Source: an uncultured Lachnospiraceae bacterium (lineage in GTDB: Bacteria; Bacillota; Clostridia; Lachnospirales; Lachnospiraceae). From it: a DNA stretch of 19,207 nucleotides. The notes under the pieces were generated by a model. It had not been told where the DNA came from, did no database searches, and saw only the letters and a program-made list of their open reading frames with translations. The translations under genes and the position numbers were made by a program. The stretch is from NCBI GenBank assembly GCA_905236275.1, contig CAJOPI010000223.1, forward strand, positions 1-19,207, read 5' to 3'. Positions 8,154 through 16,400 of this stretch are shown piece after piece. The stretch's first letter is position 1. Each line of letters opens with the position of its first letter.

Positions 8154-9567
8154 CTTTCTTCCCAATGAACCTCGCCAGAAAAGCAGCGATTTCCTTCGTG
8201 TAGAGGACAATAAGCATTATAACCACGATCAGATTTATCAGATAAAAATTCTTCAGATTGACCGTTACTGCAAGTGCTTCCACTATAAGCAGTGCGTAAG
8301 CAAGAAAATTCTTCCGCATGGATACCTCCAGCTTAACATATTTTCTCACCATGATATAGGCTGCCGCAAACATCACGAAATAGGAAACAAGCGTTGCTAT
8401 TGCCGCGCCCATTGTCGCAAATTCGATTATCAGAAAATAGTTAAGCACGATATTTACAAGTGCCCCGAGCCCTGTTGCACGTCCTATGCTTTTGCCGTCC
8501 TTGAAGGCTAAGCATATCGAGCCCAGAAAGCCCTCGAGTGCTCCAAAGATTACGGATATCAGCAGTGGCGGAACAAGCACCCATGCCTCGAAAAAGTTTT
8601 TCTGAAAGAGGAGTCCCGCCAGCGGTTTGAGCAGAAATATTATCCCCGCTGCCCCGACTACCATAATGGCGTTGTATACCTTGAACATTTTCGAGAAGAA
8701 AGCGTCTCTCCCCGCTTCGTCAAACTCCTTTGCCGCCGACATCTGCCATGCCTGGGCGAAAATTCTCTGAAATATAGAAAGTATCGCCGGAATCTTATAG
8801 GCGACACCGTAAAGGCCGTTTTCCGATGCTCCCAGCATCAGGAGTATATAATATCTGTCAAGGGCGTTATTGACCCAGCTCGAAGTCGAATAAAGGAGCA
8901 TTCCCGAGCCATATTCCCTCATTTCCTTCTGAAGCTTTCTGTCGCCCTTTATATTTCGCAGCTCCGCCAGTCCTCCAAGCAGGAAAAAAATCAAAAGTCC
9001 CGAGCCCACAAAGGAAAGCATCTGTGCCAGCAGGTAGCCGAAAAGTCCCATAGAAAGCACGAGAAGGAAGAATATGTTGCAGATGATCACAAGGAAGGTA
9101 CAGGACACGCTGCCCGTTATCATTATCTGCACCTTTTCAGTTCCCTGACAGTAAAGGAGCATATATTCATAAAAGCTGTTGCATATGTATAATACAAGAA
9201 AAAGGGCTATATATTCACCCTTCGGTCCGTTTCCTGTCAGCAGCCGGAAAATATATACTGCCAGCGACAAAAGCATTGCACAGAGGTCTGACATCAGGAC
9301 TCTTTTCAGCCCTATTCCCAGTATTTCCGCATGGTCAGCGCCTTTATCAAGCCCGAAACGAAGTGCTGCTTCACCGGCATTCAGAGAGAGCAGCGGCACA
9401 GTCAGGAGCAGGGTTGACTGCATGACATCGGCTATGCCGTATTCGGCTTCCGTAAGAATCGAGGTATAAAAGGGAACAAGGAAAAACACAAGCAGTTTTG
9501 ACACGAAGCTGCTTATGGTAAATAATGCCATGTTTTTGAAAAGATATTTATACTTCCCTTTTGCCAC
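8134..9567 (-). CDS. Wzx-like polysaccharide flippase (MOP/PST family), copy 1
   Basis: A 477-residue protein with about 14 hydrophobic helices, normal for PST exporters. The N-terminal signature VPFYTSILTEAEYGIADV (31-48) is typical of Wzx, and a second half-repeat begins near residue 225-235. The start is GTG at 9565-9567, supported by GGAGG 6 nt upstream; no better ATG exists near it. It overlaps the upstream Wzy gene by 20 nt. Wzx proteins move undecaprenyl-pyrophosphate-linked repeat units across the membrane. It lies between the two paralogous Wzy genes and overlaps both, so it is translated in concert with each. It differs in sequence from the second flippase at 1732-3150, and the pair is not a recent duplication. 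Confidence 0.92.
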   Translation of the reverse strand: MAKGKYKYLFKNMALFTISSFVSKLLVFFLVPFYTSILTEAEYGIADVMQSTLLLTVPLLSLNAGEAALRFGLDKGADHAEILGIGLKRVLMSDLCAMLLSLAVYIFRLLTGNGPKGEYIALFLVLYICNSFYEYMLLYCQGTEKVQIMITGSVSCTFLVIICNIFFLLVLSMGLFGYLLAQMLSFVGSGLLIFFLLGGLAELRNIKGDRKLQKEMREYGSGMLLYSTSSWVNNALDRYYILLMLGASENGLYGVAYKIPAILSIFQRIFAQAWQMSAAKEFDEAGRDAFFSKMFKVYNAIMVVGAAGIIFLLKPLAGLLFQKNFFEAWVLVPPLLISVIFGALEGFLGSICLAFKDGKSIGRATGLGALVNIVLNYFLIIEFATMGAAIATLVSYFVMFAAAYIMVRKYVKLEVSMRKNFLAYALLIVEALAVTVNLKNFYLINLIVVIMLIVLYTKEIAAFLARFIGKKDAEGKI

Positions 9568-10717
9568 TATGAACCTCCGCTAATAAAAACAGCAGCAGCG
9601 GCGAGTAGTCTGCCCACATCAGATCCATGTCGATGAACGACTCTATAAAGATTGCAAATACCGCCGAAGCGGCACAGATTTTAATGGTATTTTTGCCGTC
9701 GAGTTCCTGCTGCATTGCAAATAAGCGCATCAGTATAAGTGTAACTGAAAGGGCAAATACTATCAGTCCATGAACGGCAAGAATGTCATACATTGAATTA
9801 TGGATATTGTATTCCACAAAGGATTTAAGCTCCCTGCCTGAGCCGATTCCCGAAAAAATATTCTCCTTCAGTATGTCCCAGACCTCAAGCCAGATGAGCT
9901 CTCTGCCTGAAAAAACATTTTTGTAAAAGAACGGCAGCTTAAAATTAAAGCCCGTCGAACCTAAGAATACATAAAAAGCCACAAATGCTATAGAGCCTAA
10001 TGTAACGAAAACACAAAGTATCCTGTAGAAAAACTTATTTCGCCAAAAAGAACGCGGTATGACAAAATAAAAGATAAGAAAAAGCGTCAAAGCGATAAAA
10101 GCCCCTCTCGCGAGATGCCAGAGTACAAGCGCGATCGCCCTGAATACCGCAAGTGTTGCGAAAAAGCCGTATAATTCGTTTATCTCAGAAATTCGGATAA
10201 GAATTATCATTGCACCCAGCAGAGTAAATACCGTAACAGTAGCACCGGTGTTGGTATTGTAGGAAAAGCCCCTGTCATAGAGAAACCAACTAATGTACAT
10301 TATCAGGAAAAAAATCTCTAAGATCCTAAGCTGCTTCCTGCTAAAATCAAGCAGGGGCGCAAGATACCATATCAGGAGAAAGTTCGCCAGAATAAGAATA
10401 CAGCCCTTATTTGAACCTATTATGAAAAGGTTTGATAAGGCTATGACCAAAGCCAGCACCATAATGAAAAGCCGGGGATTTTTCTTAGGTCCTTCCTTAA
10501 GCTGTCTTATCCTGTCCGGATCAGCAATAAAAAGTATCGCCATTGAAATAAAAATTATAAGCGAATTATATTTCTCTGTAACGCCATAGAACTTAGGTAT
10601 TGTCCAGGTTCCGGCATAGAAAATCATCTGAATTATGAGCGCCGTCCATGTCAGGACTCCCTTTATCCTGCTATCTTCTGCGCTATTTGCAGGAGTTCCT
10701 CTGCTCTCTTTGTCCAT
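9548..10717 (-). CDS. Wzy-like O-antigen/capsule polymerase or ligase, copy 1
   Basis: A 389-residue polytopic membrane protein with about 10-12 helices. A long periplasmic-type loop follows the helix near 235-255. It carries FSGRELIWLEVWDIL (269-283), FSGIGSGRELKSF (288-300) and NIHNSMYDILAVHGLI (304-319), with the characteristic HN pair of O-antigen ligase/Wzy_C proteins. LWHLARGAF (199-207) supplies the arginine of the preceding loop. The family joins undecaprenyl-linked repeat units, or ligates them, on the outer face of the membrane. The ATG at 10717 has AAGGAG 8 nt upstream, inside the GT4 gene, which it overlaps by 55 nt. Its own end overlaps the flippase start by 20 nt. It is clearly paralogous to the protein encoded at 7041-8153. 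Confidence 0.88.
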   Translation of the reverse strand: MDKESRGTPANSAEDSRIKGVLTWTALIIQMIFYAGTWTIPKFYGVTEKYNSLIIFISMAILFIADPDRIRQLKEGPKKNPRLFIMVLALVIALSNLFIIGSNKGCILILANFLLIWYLAPLLDFSRKQLRILEIFFLIMYISWFLYDRGFSYNTNTGATVTVFTLLGAMIILIRISEINELYGFFATLAVFRAIALVLWHLARGAFIALTLFLIFYFVIPRSFWRNKFFYRILCVFVTLGSIAFVAFYVFLGSTGFNFKLPFFYKNVFSGRELIWLEVWDILKENIFSGIGSGRELKSFVEYNIHNSMYDILAVHGLIVFALSVTLILMRLFAMQQELDGKNTIKICAASAVFAIFIESFIDMDLMWADYSPLLLFLLAEVHSGKREV

Positions 10718-11664
10718 GATGTAGACTCCTTATCAGTCTCCACAACTATCCTCGTATGGTTGTCATCTTTAAGCATCTGCCTGATCTTTCCGGCAATTTC
10801 CTTCGGATCATCCGGTTCATTAATAATGTCCTTCTCTTCAATCCCGCCAAGCACCGAAAGTACTCCGCAGTATTTAGACAGCAGTATATCCGCCCCGGAA
10901 AGAACTGCCTCCACCGGTGCAAGTCCAAAAGTCTCGAATATGCTGTTCTGTATGAAAAGCTTATGGCTCTGATAAAGGCTTTTCATCTCTTTCTGACTGA
11001 CAAGTCCCAGATTATCCACGAAGGAATAGCTGTTAATTTTTTCCGTATCTGCACCCTCGTCGCCTGTAACGGTAAGTCTCAGACCGTCAAGACCGTCTTT
11101 TCGCAAAATCTCAACTGCCTCACAGATTCTCGCAATCCTTTTTCGCGGCATGCCTCCGCCAACGCTTAAAATCCTCATTTCATCGCGTTTTTCGCCCGTC
11201 CTGTAGCTTTCGAAGTTTTCCCAGTCTATCCCGTTTGTAAGATGCGATATCTTCTCCCTGTACTCGACGTAGCTTTTCCTGAGCCATTCCTCAAACTGCT
11301 CCGAGACCGCAAGCAGAAGGTCTGCCCTTTCCATCATCCTGCGTTCGTCTCTTGCCATATTTTCATCTTCGACAAGATTTATCATATTTTCATGCTCGAC
11401 ACAGCCATGCATTATGTATATGCAGGGAATCTTCATCCTGTGGGCTATGTCCATTCCCACAAGATTCTGTCTCGAATGTCCCGAAAAGACTGCTATATCA
11501 GCCTTTCTCATTTTTGTGGTCAGCTCTATCGCCCTCAGAGCCTTGGAGCTGTGTTCAAGATAAAGTGTTTCCTTCGGAAGATGCTTCCTTAGGGACAGCG
11601 TTGCATTCGCCGGTCCCGTATTTGACCACTCATCCCCTATGAGGAATATTCTTTTCCCGCTCAT
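10663..11664 (-). CDS. Family 4 glycosyltransferase (GT-B, retaining)
   Basis: A 333-residue protein, somewhat short for the GT4 family. The N-terminal half contains NTGPANATLSLRKHL (15-29), with the acceptor-domain glycine-rich loop reduced. HGCVEHENM (86-94) and LLAVSEQFEEWL (117-128) follow. The C-terminal Rossmann half has RILSVGGGMPRKRI (164-177), LTVTGDEG (197-204) and the E-x7-E signature in FETFGLAPVEAV (E244, E252), which contacts the nucleotide sugar. The start at 11664 overlaps the upstream gene by 35 nt. A GGCGGA-like binding site lies 5 nt before the ATG, and MSGKRIFLIGDEWS is a sensible first strand. It is an inferred transferase for the repeat unit with unknown donor. Confidence 0.92.
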   Translation of the reverse strand: MSGKRIFLIGDEWSNTGPANATLSLRKHLPKETLYLEHSSKALRAIELTTKMRKADIAVFSGHSRQNLVGMDIAHRMKIPCIYIMHGCVEHENMINLVEDENMARDERRMMERADLLLAVSEQFEEWLRKSYVEYREKISHLTNGIDWENFESYRTGEKRDEMRILSVGGGMPRKRIARICEAVEILRKDGLDGLRLTVTGDEGADTEKINSYSFVDNLGLVSQKEMKSLYQSHKLFIQNSIFETFGLAPVEAVLSGADILLSKYCGVLSVLGGIEEKDIINEPDDPKEIAGKIRQMLKDDNHTRIVVETDKESTSWTKRAEELLQIAQKIAG

Positions 11665-12454
11665 ACAAATCCGCCCCCATGTACATATATTTCAAAGCCT
11701 TCCAAAAAGACATTTTGTCAGCTTCATACTGCTTCCTTTTTCTCAAAGCAAACTGCCAGACCAGAATATGGTAAAATCCGCCTGCCATGCGAAAATAACC
11801 GGCACCCCGATTTATAAAGAACTCCTTCGTATAGCCCTTAAACCAGGTTGATTCATTCTCTGTAAGAGAGGCTATCTTTATCGGAGCATAATATATCTTA
11901 AGCCCTGAACGCATCGCATCGTAAAGGAAGATATTCTCCTCTCCCATGGAATATTTCGCGCCTGCGCCAAAATCCTCGTCAAGCCTTATCCCCGCCTCCA
12001 GAAGCTTTTTCCTTCTGAATGCGACCTCCGGTGAGAAAACCTTCATCGTTGAAAGAAAGCCCATCCGGCGGTGCTTCTTAAATATGGGCTTATGCCTCTC
12101 CGGTCTTTCTATGAAGAAGACTATGATATCAGCCTCCTTCATCCTGTCAAACTCCCAAACTATCTTTTCCTCGTAGTTTTGGGCATATTTTACATCGTTG
12201 TCACAGAAGATGCATATATCGCTTTCTGCCTCCCTGATTGCCATATTTCGGCTTTTGGAAAGTCCTCTTTCCTTCGTGGAGATAAAGCGGACAGTTCTGT
12301 TCAGTTCTTCTATTCTTTCGTCACCCTCTCTGTCACACTGATTTATGATGAGGGCGTTGCCGCTTATATTCAGTTTATCAATATAATGCCAGTCGTCTAA
12401 CTGCATCGCTGAAAGCAGTACAGATAAACGGCTGGCAGAACTGTTCTCTATCAT
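11630..12454 (-). CDS. GT2-type (family A) glycosyltransferase
   Basis: A 274-residue protein. The N-terminus lacks the standard VVIPxYN motif and instead has LSVLLSAMQLD (10-20) and NALIINQCDRE (33-43). These are followed by ERGLSKSRNMAI (62-73), IFCDNDV (82-88, DxD-like metal site), FGAGAKYSMGEENIF (162-176) and TWFKGY. This is the layout of the family A glycosyltransferases found in streptococcal and clostridial capsule loci. The start at 12454 overlaps the previous stop as ATGA and has AGGAAG upstream. A longer reading from 12499 would overlap the upstream gene by 49 nt and adds unrelated residues, so I rejected it. The end is basic and moderately hydrophobic. It likely extends the lipid-linked oligosaccharide in the cytoplasm; sugar specificity is unknown. 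Confidence 0.88.
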   Translation of the reverse strand: MIENSSASRLSVLLSAMQLDDWHYIDKLNISGNALIINQCDREGDERIEELNRTVRFISTKERGLSKSRNMAIREAESDICIFCDNDVKYAQNYEEKIVWEFDRMKEADIIVFFIERPERHKPIFKKHRRMGFLSTMKVFSPEVAFRRKKLLEAGIRLDEDFGAGAKYSMGEENIFLYDAMRSGLKIYYAPIKIASLTENESTWFKGYTKEFFINRGAGYFRMAGGFYHILVWQFALRKRKQYEADKMSFWKALKYMYMGADLYEREKNIPHRG

Positions 12455-13215
12455 AATCGTCTTCCTACCGCATGCACAGCATAGAAAACAAAGCACCATG
12501 CACTATAGAGCAGGCTTAATCTTTCAACATTCCTGTATAAATTCCAGATTCTCTTTATTGCTGTCTTCTTGTTCGATGAAAGTGTATTGCTGCTGCGCCT
12601 GTAAAGGGTCATAGCCCTGTCAAGCCCGTAAGCCCTGTAACCTGAACGCAGGATCTTCCACCAGGTCGCCGTATCCTCGCTCGGAACATCAGGCATCTTT
12701 ATCTCTTCCTTGCTTATCTTCTCAAGGTCAAACATAACCGTACTTGTGAAAATGGTCGTATTTTTGAGAGCACTTTTATAATCCATAATCTTAGGTATGC
12801 GGACAATCTTCTCAATCCCGACACCTGTTTCATCTGCAAATTCATATCCTGTAAAAGAGAATGCAGCATTTTTAAGATTCATGAATTTCAACTGTTTCTC
12901 AAGCTTCGGCGGTTCCCAGAGGTCATCAGCATCCAAAAAGGCGATATAGCGCCCCTTTGCAGCATCTATACCTGTGTTTCTCGCATTTGCGGCACCCCTG
13001 CCTTCGGACTTGATTATCCTTATCCTGTCTCCGATACCTTTTCTCTCAAATTCCCTTGCCATGAAATTCATGCATTCAAGGCTGTTATCCGTACTATGGT
13101 CCTCGACAAGTATAATCTCCCAATCCTTGTAGGTCTCGGCAAGAACCGAACGCAGTGTATCTTCTATAAACCGGCTCGCATTATGAACCGGTATGACTAC
13201 CGACACCATTGCCAT
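12451..13215 (-). CDS. Family 2 glycosyltransferase
   Basis: A 254-residue GT-A enzyme starting MAMVSVVIPVHNAS. Key motifs are ILVEDHSTDNS (35-45; EDHSTD replaces the usual DDGSTD), GAANARNTGID (74-84), FLDADDLW (93-100, metal site) and PSEDTATWWKILRSGY (178-193, probable catalytic acidic pair). It resembles the TuaG/WcaA-like group. I chose the ATG at 13215 because a GGGGG run lies 8 nt upstream. The ATG at 13221 and an in-frame GTG at 13230 would lie too close to it or overlap it. Its TGA overlaps the next gene's ATG as ATGA. It follows the initiating transferase and probably adds an early sugar of the repeat unit; donor unknown. Confidence 0.9.
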   Translation of the reverse strand: MAMVSVVIPVHNASRFIEDTLRSVLAETYKDWEIILVEDHSTDNSLECMNFMAREFERKGIGDRIRIIKSEGRGAANARNTGIDAAKGRYIAFLDADDLWEPPKLEKQLKFMNLKNAAFSFTGYEFADETGVGIEKIVRIPKIMDYKSALKNTTIFTSTVMFDLEKISKEEIKMPDVPSEDTATWWKILRSGYRAYGLDRAMTLYRRSSNTLSSNKKTAIKRIWNLYRNVERLSLLYSAWCFVFYAVHAVGRRL

Positions 13216-13233
13216 ACGCATTACCCCCACACA

Positions 13234-14595
13234 CTATTTTTCCGACGTTACCTTCTCTTTCGTTCCCTCCGTACTTTCTTTCGTGAATAAAATCTTGACT
13301 GTGAGTATCATTAGCTTTATATCAAGCCACAGCGAATACTGCTCGATATAATAAAGATCAAATTTCAGCTTATCATAGGGAAGAGTATTATATTTCCCAT
13401 AAAGCTGCGCGTAGCCGGTTATCCCTGCCCTGACCTTCATCCTGAAGGCAAATTCCGGCATAGTCTCTAAGTATTTTTCGATAAATTCAGGTCTTTCAGG
13501 TCTCGGTCCCACAAAGGACATGTCCCCGTTAAGCACATTAAAGAGCTGTGGAAGTTCGTCAATCCTGCAAGCTCTTATAAAGCGCCCTATCGGAGTTATC
13601 CTTGGATCCGACTCTGCCGCAAGAACCGCTACCCCGGCACTCTCAGCATTTACTATCATACTCCTGAATTTATATATTCTGAATTTTCTTCCGCCCTTCG
13701 TACATCTGACCTGAGAATAAAGTGCCGGTCCCCTGTCATAAAGTACGATTGCCAGTGCAGCCAGAAGCATTATCGGTGAGGTTATAACTATAAGGCAGAG
13801 GGATATTATAATATCCATAAGCCTCTTCAAAACCCGCTCCTCGTACTGGAGGGGATTTGCTTCCGTAAGCAGAAGTGGCGTATCAAAAAGATGTACTGCT
13901 TCCGAACCGTTCAGAATGATATCCGATATTTTGGGCATTACATAAATCCGCTTGGACCTTTCGTAGCACTGCTTGAATATCTGGTTTCTGTAGCCTGAGG
14001 GGATATCCCAGAGCATTATCGTATTGTAGCGGTCAACGGCCTCCCTGATTCTTTCTTCGCCTTCCCTGATATTTACGGAATCCGCTATATGAAACTGGTC
14101 TTTCCTTGTTGCAAGCTTTTCCCTGAAATTTTCTATGGACTCACCCTTATATATAAGCAGCACGTCATAGGGCTTAAAACGGTTTCTGTATATGCGCGCA
14201 CTGACTGATATCCAAAGACTCGAAAAGAATATCTGCCCCATTATGACCAGAAGCAGCGGAAAAGGTGTCGGAACCTTATATGAAAGGAGCGTCACTATAA
14301 AGTAGAAAAATACTCCCGACATAATCGCCGCAAAGAGAAAGCTGAACATTACCTCTCCTGCCTTCCTCACCCCGACAATTATTCCTCCGAATACCTGTCC
14401 CAAAAACAGCAGTACTATCACGTACATTCCCATTACGAAGAGATGTCCCCTGAAGTAGAGCTGTGTCCTGAATTCCAGATTGTATATAAAGTGCAGTACA
14501 TAAAGTATCATGGCGGAATCCACCGCAACCATGAATGTACATACAAGCAGCGTATATAGGCGCTTCAGCGCCTCTTCTGATCTGATTGCTCTCAT
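13234..14595 (-). CDS. Polyprenyl-phosphate sugar-phosphate transferase (initiating glycosyltransferase, WbaP/WcaJ-like)
   Basis: A 453-residue protein with four predicted N-terminal helices (about 15-40, 50-75, 80-105, 110-135). A central Rossmann-like region follows (about 143-245), then a C-terminal bacterial sugar transferase domain (about 255-440). The catalytic part begins with the hydrophobic re-entrant segment LMDIIISLCLIVITSPIML (259-277). It continues with YKFRSM (308-313), DPRITPIGRFIR (330-341), the catalytic RIDELPQLFNVL (344-355, D346-E347), MSFVGPRPERPEF (359-371) and RAGITGYAQ (389-397). It transfers a hexose 1-phosphate to undecaprenyl phosphate at the membrane and so starts the repeat unit. 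Which sugar is used cannot be told. The ATG at 14595 has a weak binding site, 14 nt after the previous stop, which hints at dependence on upstream translation. Confidence 0.95.
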   Translation of the reverse strand: MRAIRSEEALKRLYTLLVCTFMVAVDSAMILYVLHFIYNLEFRTQLYFRGHLFVMGMYVIVLLFLGQVFGGIIVGVRKAGEVMFSFLFAAIMSGVFFYFIVTLLSYKVPTPFPLLLVIMGQIFFSSLWISVSARIYRNRFKPYDVLLIYKGESIENFREKLATRKDQFHIADSVNIREGEERIREAVDRYNTIMLWDIPSGYRNQIFKQCYERSKRIYVMPKISDIILNGSEAVHLFDTPLLLTEANPLQYEERVLKRLMDIIISLCLIVITSPIMLLAALAIVLYDRGPALYSQVRCTKGGRKFRIYKFRSMIVNAESAGVAVLAAESDPRITPIGRFIRACRIDELPQLFNVLNGDMSFVGPRPERPEFIEKYLETMPEFAFRMKVRAGITGYAQLYGKYNTLPYDKLKFDLYYIEQYSLWLDIKLMILTVKILFTKESTEGTKEKVTSEK

Positions 14596-14609
14596 TAATT
14601 TACCAATGT

Positions 14610-15479
14610 TTATAATTTTCGTCTGAGGCTCAAAAGCAGTGCCCCCGGAAGTCCCGCAAGCACAAGCTCTGAAGGCAGCCGGTTTTCCGCCTTATAGTCA
14701 TCATCAGCCAAAAGTGAAAATCTTAAGGCATGGGCTGCATATTTAAGCCTGAGTGAAGACCAGGGCGCAAGCTTCGCGCGGTTAACGTAGTATAGATACC
14801 AGGCTGTAGGATTATTCCACCTGAGTTCCTCAACCCTGTCCGTATATCCTTTTTCCACAAGTTCGCAAACCGTAAGTATTTTCGGAAGAATCTGAAGATA
14901 ATATTCACGTCCTATAAGGTCGTATACATAATCCTCCGGAACATACTTTTCTCTCTCTATCTCCGGAAATTCGTATTTTTTCAGGATTTCCGACCGGAAC
15001 ACAAGGGTCGTCTCCCCGTTAAAGCCCTTTAATCTAAGGTCTAAAAGGCTCGTTTTTTCTGTGCCTTCAGGAAATTCCTCATTGTAGAGGATTTCCGTCT
15101 CGCTGCTTCCCTTATGGGCAACAATGCCTGCACAGCTTTCATCCTCCCTTATGTTTTTCCATAAGTCCAATATATCATTAACTGCGCTCTTTGTAAAATA
15201 GTCATCCGAATCCAGGCATACAAATATTTCAGTTTCGCAGTTTCTGACAGCTGTATTATGGGCTCTCATCTTACCGCCGTTTTCCTGATACAGATATCTT
15301 ATGCCTATTTTCTTTTCCCTTTTGAAGCCTTCGATTATCTCGCGGGTCTTATCCGTCGAACCGTCATCAACTACGAGCCATTCAAAATCCTTATTTGTCT
15401 GTTCCGCAAGGCTTAAATATAATCGCAGAAGCTTGTCCTCACGATTGTAGGTTGGTGTGAAAATCGTCAATGTCTGCAT
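14610..15479 (-). CDS. Family 2 glycosyltransferase
   Basis: A 289-residue cytoplasmic GT-A enzyme. The N-terminus TLTIFTPTYNRED (4-16) and WLVVDDGSTDKT (34-45) are the nucleotide-sugar binding part. CLDSDDYF (88-95) carries the metal-binding DxD, and PEDYVYDL (181-188) supplies the acidic residues expected to act as catalytic base in this clostridial GT2 subgroup. The C-terminal 60 residues are basic and moderately hydrophobic (LVLAGLPGALLLSLRRKL at the end), suggesting membrane association. The ATG at 15479 lies 21 nt after the previous stop and has only a weak GGGG-type binding site. The family adds sugars from nucleotide donors to the undecaprenyl-linked repeat unit. Donor and acceptor cannot be read from the sequence. 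Confidence 0.9.
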   Translation of the reverse strand: MQTLTIFTPTYNREDKLLRLYLSLAEQTNKDFEWLVVDDGSTDKTREIIEGFKREKKIGIRYLYQENGGKMRAHNTAVRNCETEIFVCLDSDDYFTKSAVNDILDLWKNIREDESCAGIVAHKGSSETEILYNEEFPEGTEKTSLLDLRLKGFNGETTLVFRSEILKKYEFPEIEREKYVPEDYVYDLIGREYYLQILPKILTVCELVEKGYTDRVEELRWNNPTAWYLYYVNRAKLAPWSSLRLKYAAHALRFSLLADDDYKAENRLPSELVLAGLPGALLLSLRRKL

Positions 15480-15500
15480 AAATTGTACCCCGTTAAAGCT

Positions 15501-16385
15501 CTACCATTTCTGCGCATTCCATACGTCGGTGTAGTCGGCGAGAACAAATTCGTCGGCATCTTCTATCTCGTAATGGAGAACTATGCGGCTTTTGGTATCG
15601 CCTACCTCTTTAAATCCGAACCTTTTAAGATATTCTATTATGCCGCTTTCCTTGCTTAAAACTATGTATTCTGTGTTGGTTGCACTGAGCGCTTCCTCCA
15701 GCACCTCTTTTGGAAGCTTTCTTTCCTGGACTACCATTGCGAGGAGCCTGTTTACATAGCTTCCTTCTGCGGCAAGCATTTCATCAGTGATATTTCCCGC
15801 TACGGCATTCATGTATTTTTCGCGGTCAGCGGTAAGCAGAATCGAAGCGTCGTACTGGCGTATCTCCATATTCAGGTTATAATCGCAGAGTGCCCTCGGA
15901 TATTCAACCTCAGAGCTTCTTCTGATTATTTCCGCCACCTGAATGACCTCTCCGGGCATTTTATAATTGTTGGTCGTCGGAGTGTAACCCTCTGAATAAA
16001 CGAAGCTGCCGCTTCCCATAAGCAGAAGTGCCAGCGCAGCTATGGCTACCGTCCTCTCTCCCCTGCTCCCGAAGCTCTCTGAAACAATCTTCACCGCACA
16101 GTAGGAAAGCACGATAACGACCGGCGTTATCCAGATAAATCTGTAATACTCCTTATTTATGTCGAAAACCTTATCGATCAGCACAGGAGTAAGCGGATTG
16201 TAGACTGTGAGAAGGGTCATTATCCCGGGAAAGACAAAAAGGTCTTTTTCCTTTTCACTGCCCTTCAAAAAAAGCCATACAAGTGCAGCCGCATATATCA
16301 GGAGATAAAAGCAGCTCCCGCTGTAATAGGCTATGCAGTTGAAGATATATAAAAAGCCGGTCTCGGCTACGGTTAAAGTCTGCAT
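15501..16385 (-). CDS. Membrane protein with C-terminal soluble domain; likely second half of the split GT-C-like protein
   Basis: A 294-residue protein. It has about four hydrophobic segments in residues 10-130, including YYRFIWITPVVIVLSYC near 80-97. Then comes a probably extracytoplasmic domain of about 165 residues (about 130-294). The pattern near 239-272 (EYIVLSKES, YLKRFGFKEVG, IVLHYEI) is typical of the soluble C-terminal end of large membrane glycosyltransferase-like proteins. The start ATG at 16385 has AGGAG 5 nt upstream. This ORF is in the same frame as the 361-residue ORF before it, with only 12 nt between stop and start. It therefore reads as the back half of one protein. It may be translated independently by reinitiation, be a genuine gene fission, or be the remnant of a nonsense-mutated gene. 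No known domain is assigned with confidence. Confidence 0.75.
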   Translation of the reverse strand: MQTLTVAETGFLYIFNCIAYYSGSCFYLLIYAAALVWLFLKGSEKEKDLFVFPGIMTLLTVYNPLTPVLIDKVFDINKEYYRFIWITPVVIVLSYCAVKIVSESFGSRGERTVAIAALALLLMGSGSFVYSEGYTPTTNNYKMPGEVIQVAEIIRRSSEVEYPRALCDYNLNMEIRQYDASILLTADREKYMNAVAGNITDEMLAAEGSYVNRLLAMVVQERKLPKEVLEEALSATNTEYIVLSKESGIIEYLKRFGFKEVGDTKSRIVLHYEIEDADEFVLADYTDVWNAQKW

Positions 16386-16397
16386 TTTACTCCTAAA

Positions 16398-16400
16398 TCA
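16398..16400 (-). other. In-frame TGA separating two halves of one apparent membrane protein
   Basis: Reading the minus strand, ...GGA AAA CAT TGA TTT AGG AGT AAA ATG CAG... keeps one frame across the stop, with no intervening frame change. Readthrough would join 361 and 294 residues through five codons, one of them the TGA. A CGA-to-TGA or TGG-to-TGA transition would be enough to create it. The post-stop codons TTT AGG AGT AAA also form a good AGGAG ribosome binding site for the following ATG, so reinitiation is possible. Confidence 0.75.

Noticed and set aside
15468..16385. Shared N-terminus MQTLT in two successive genes
   Set aside because: The match is five residues only; the proteins are otherwise unrelated and the codons differ, so a duplication is not supported.
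16398..16400. Selenocysteine recoding of the in-frame TGA
   Set aside because: No SECIS-like hairpin is evident just downstream, and a selenocysteine in a membrane loop of a glycosyltransferase-like protein has no precedent I know of; nonsense mutation or fission is simpler.
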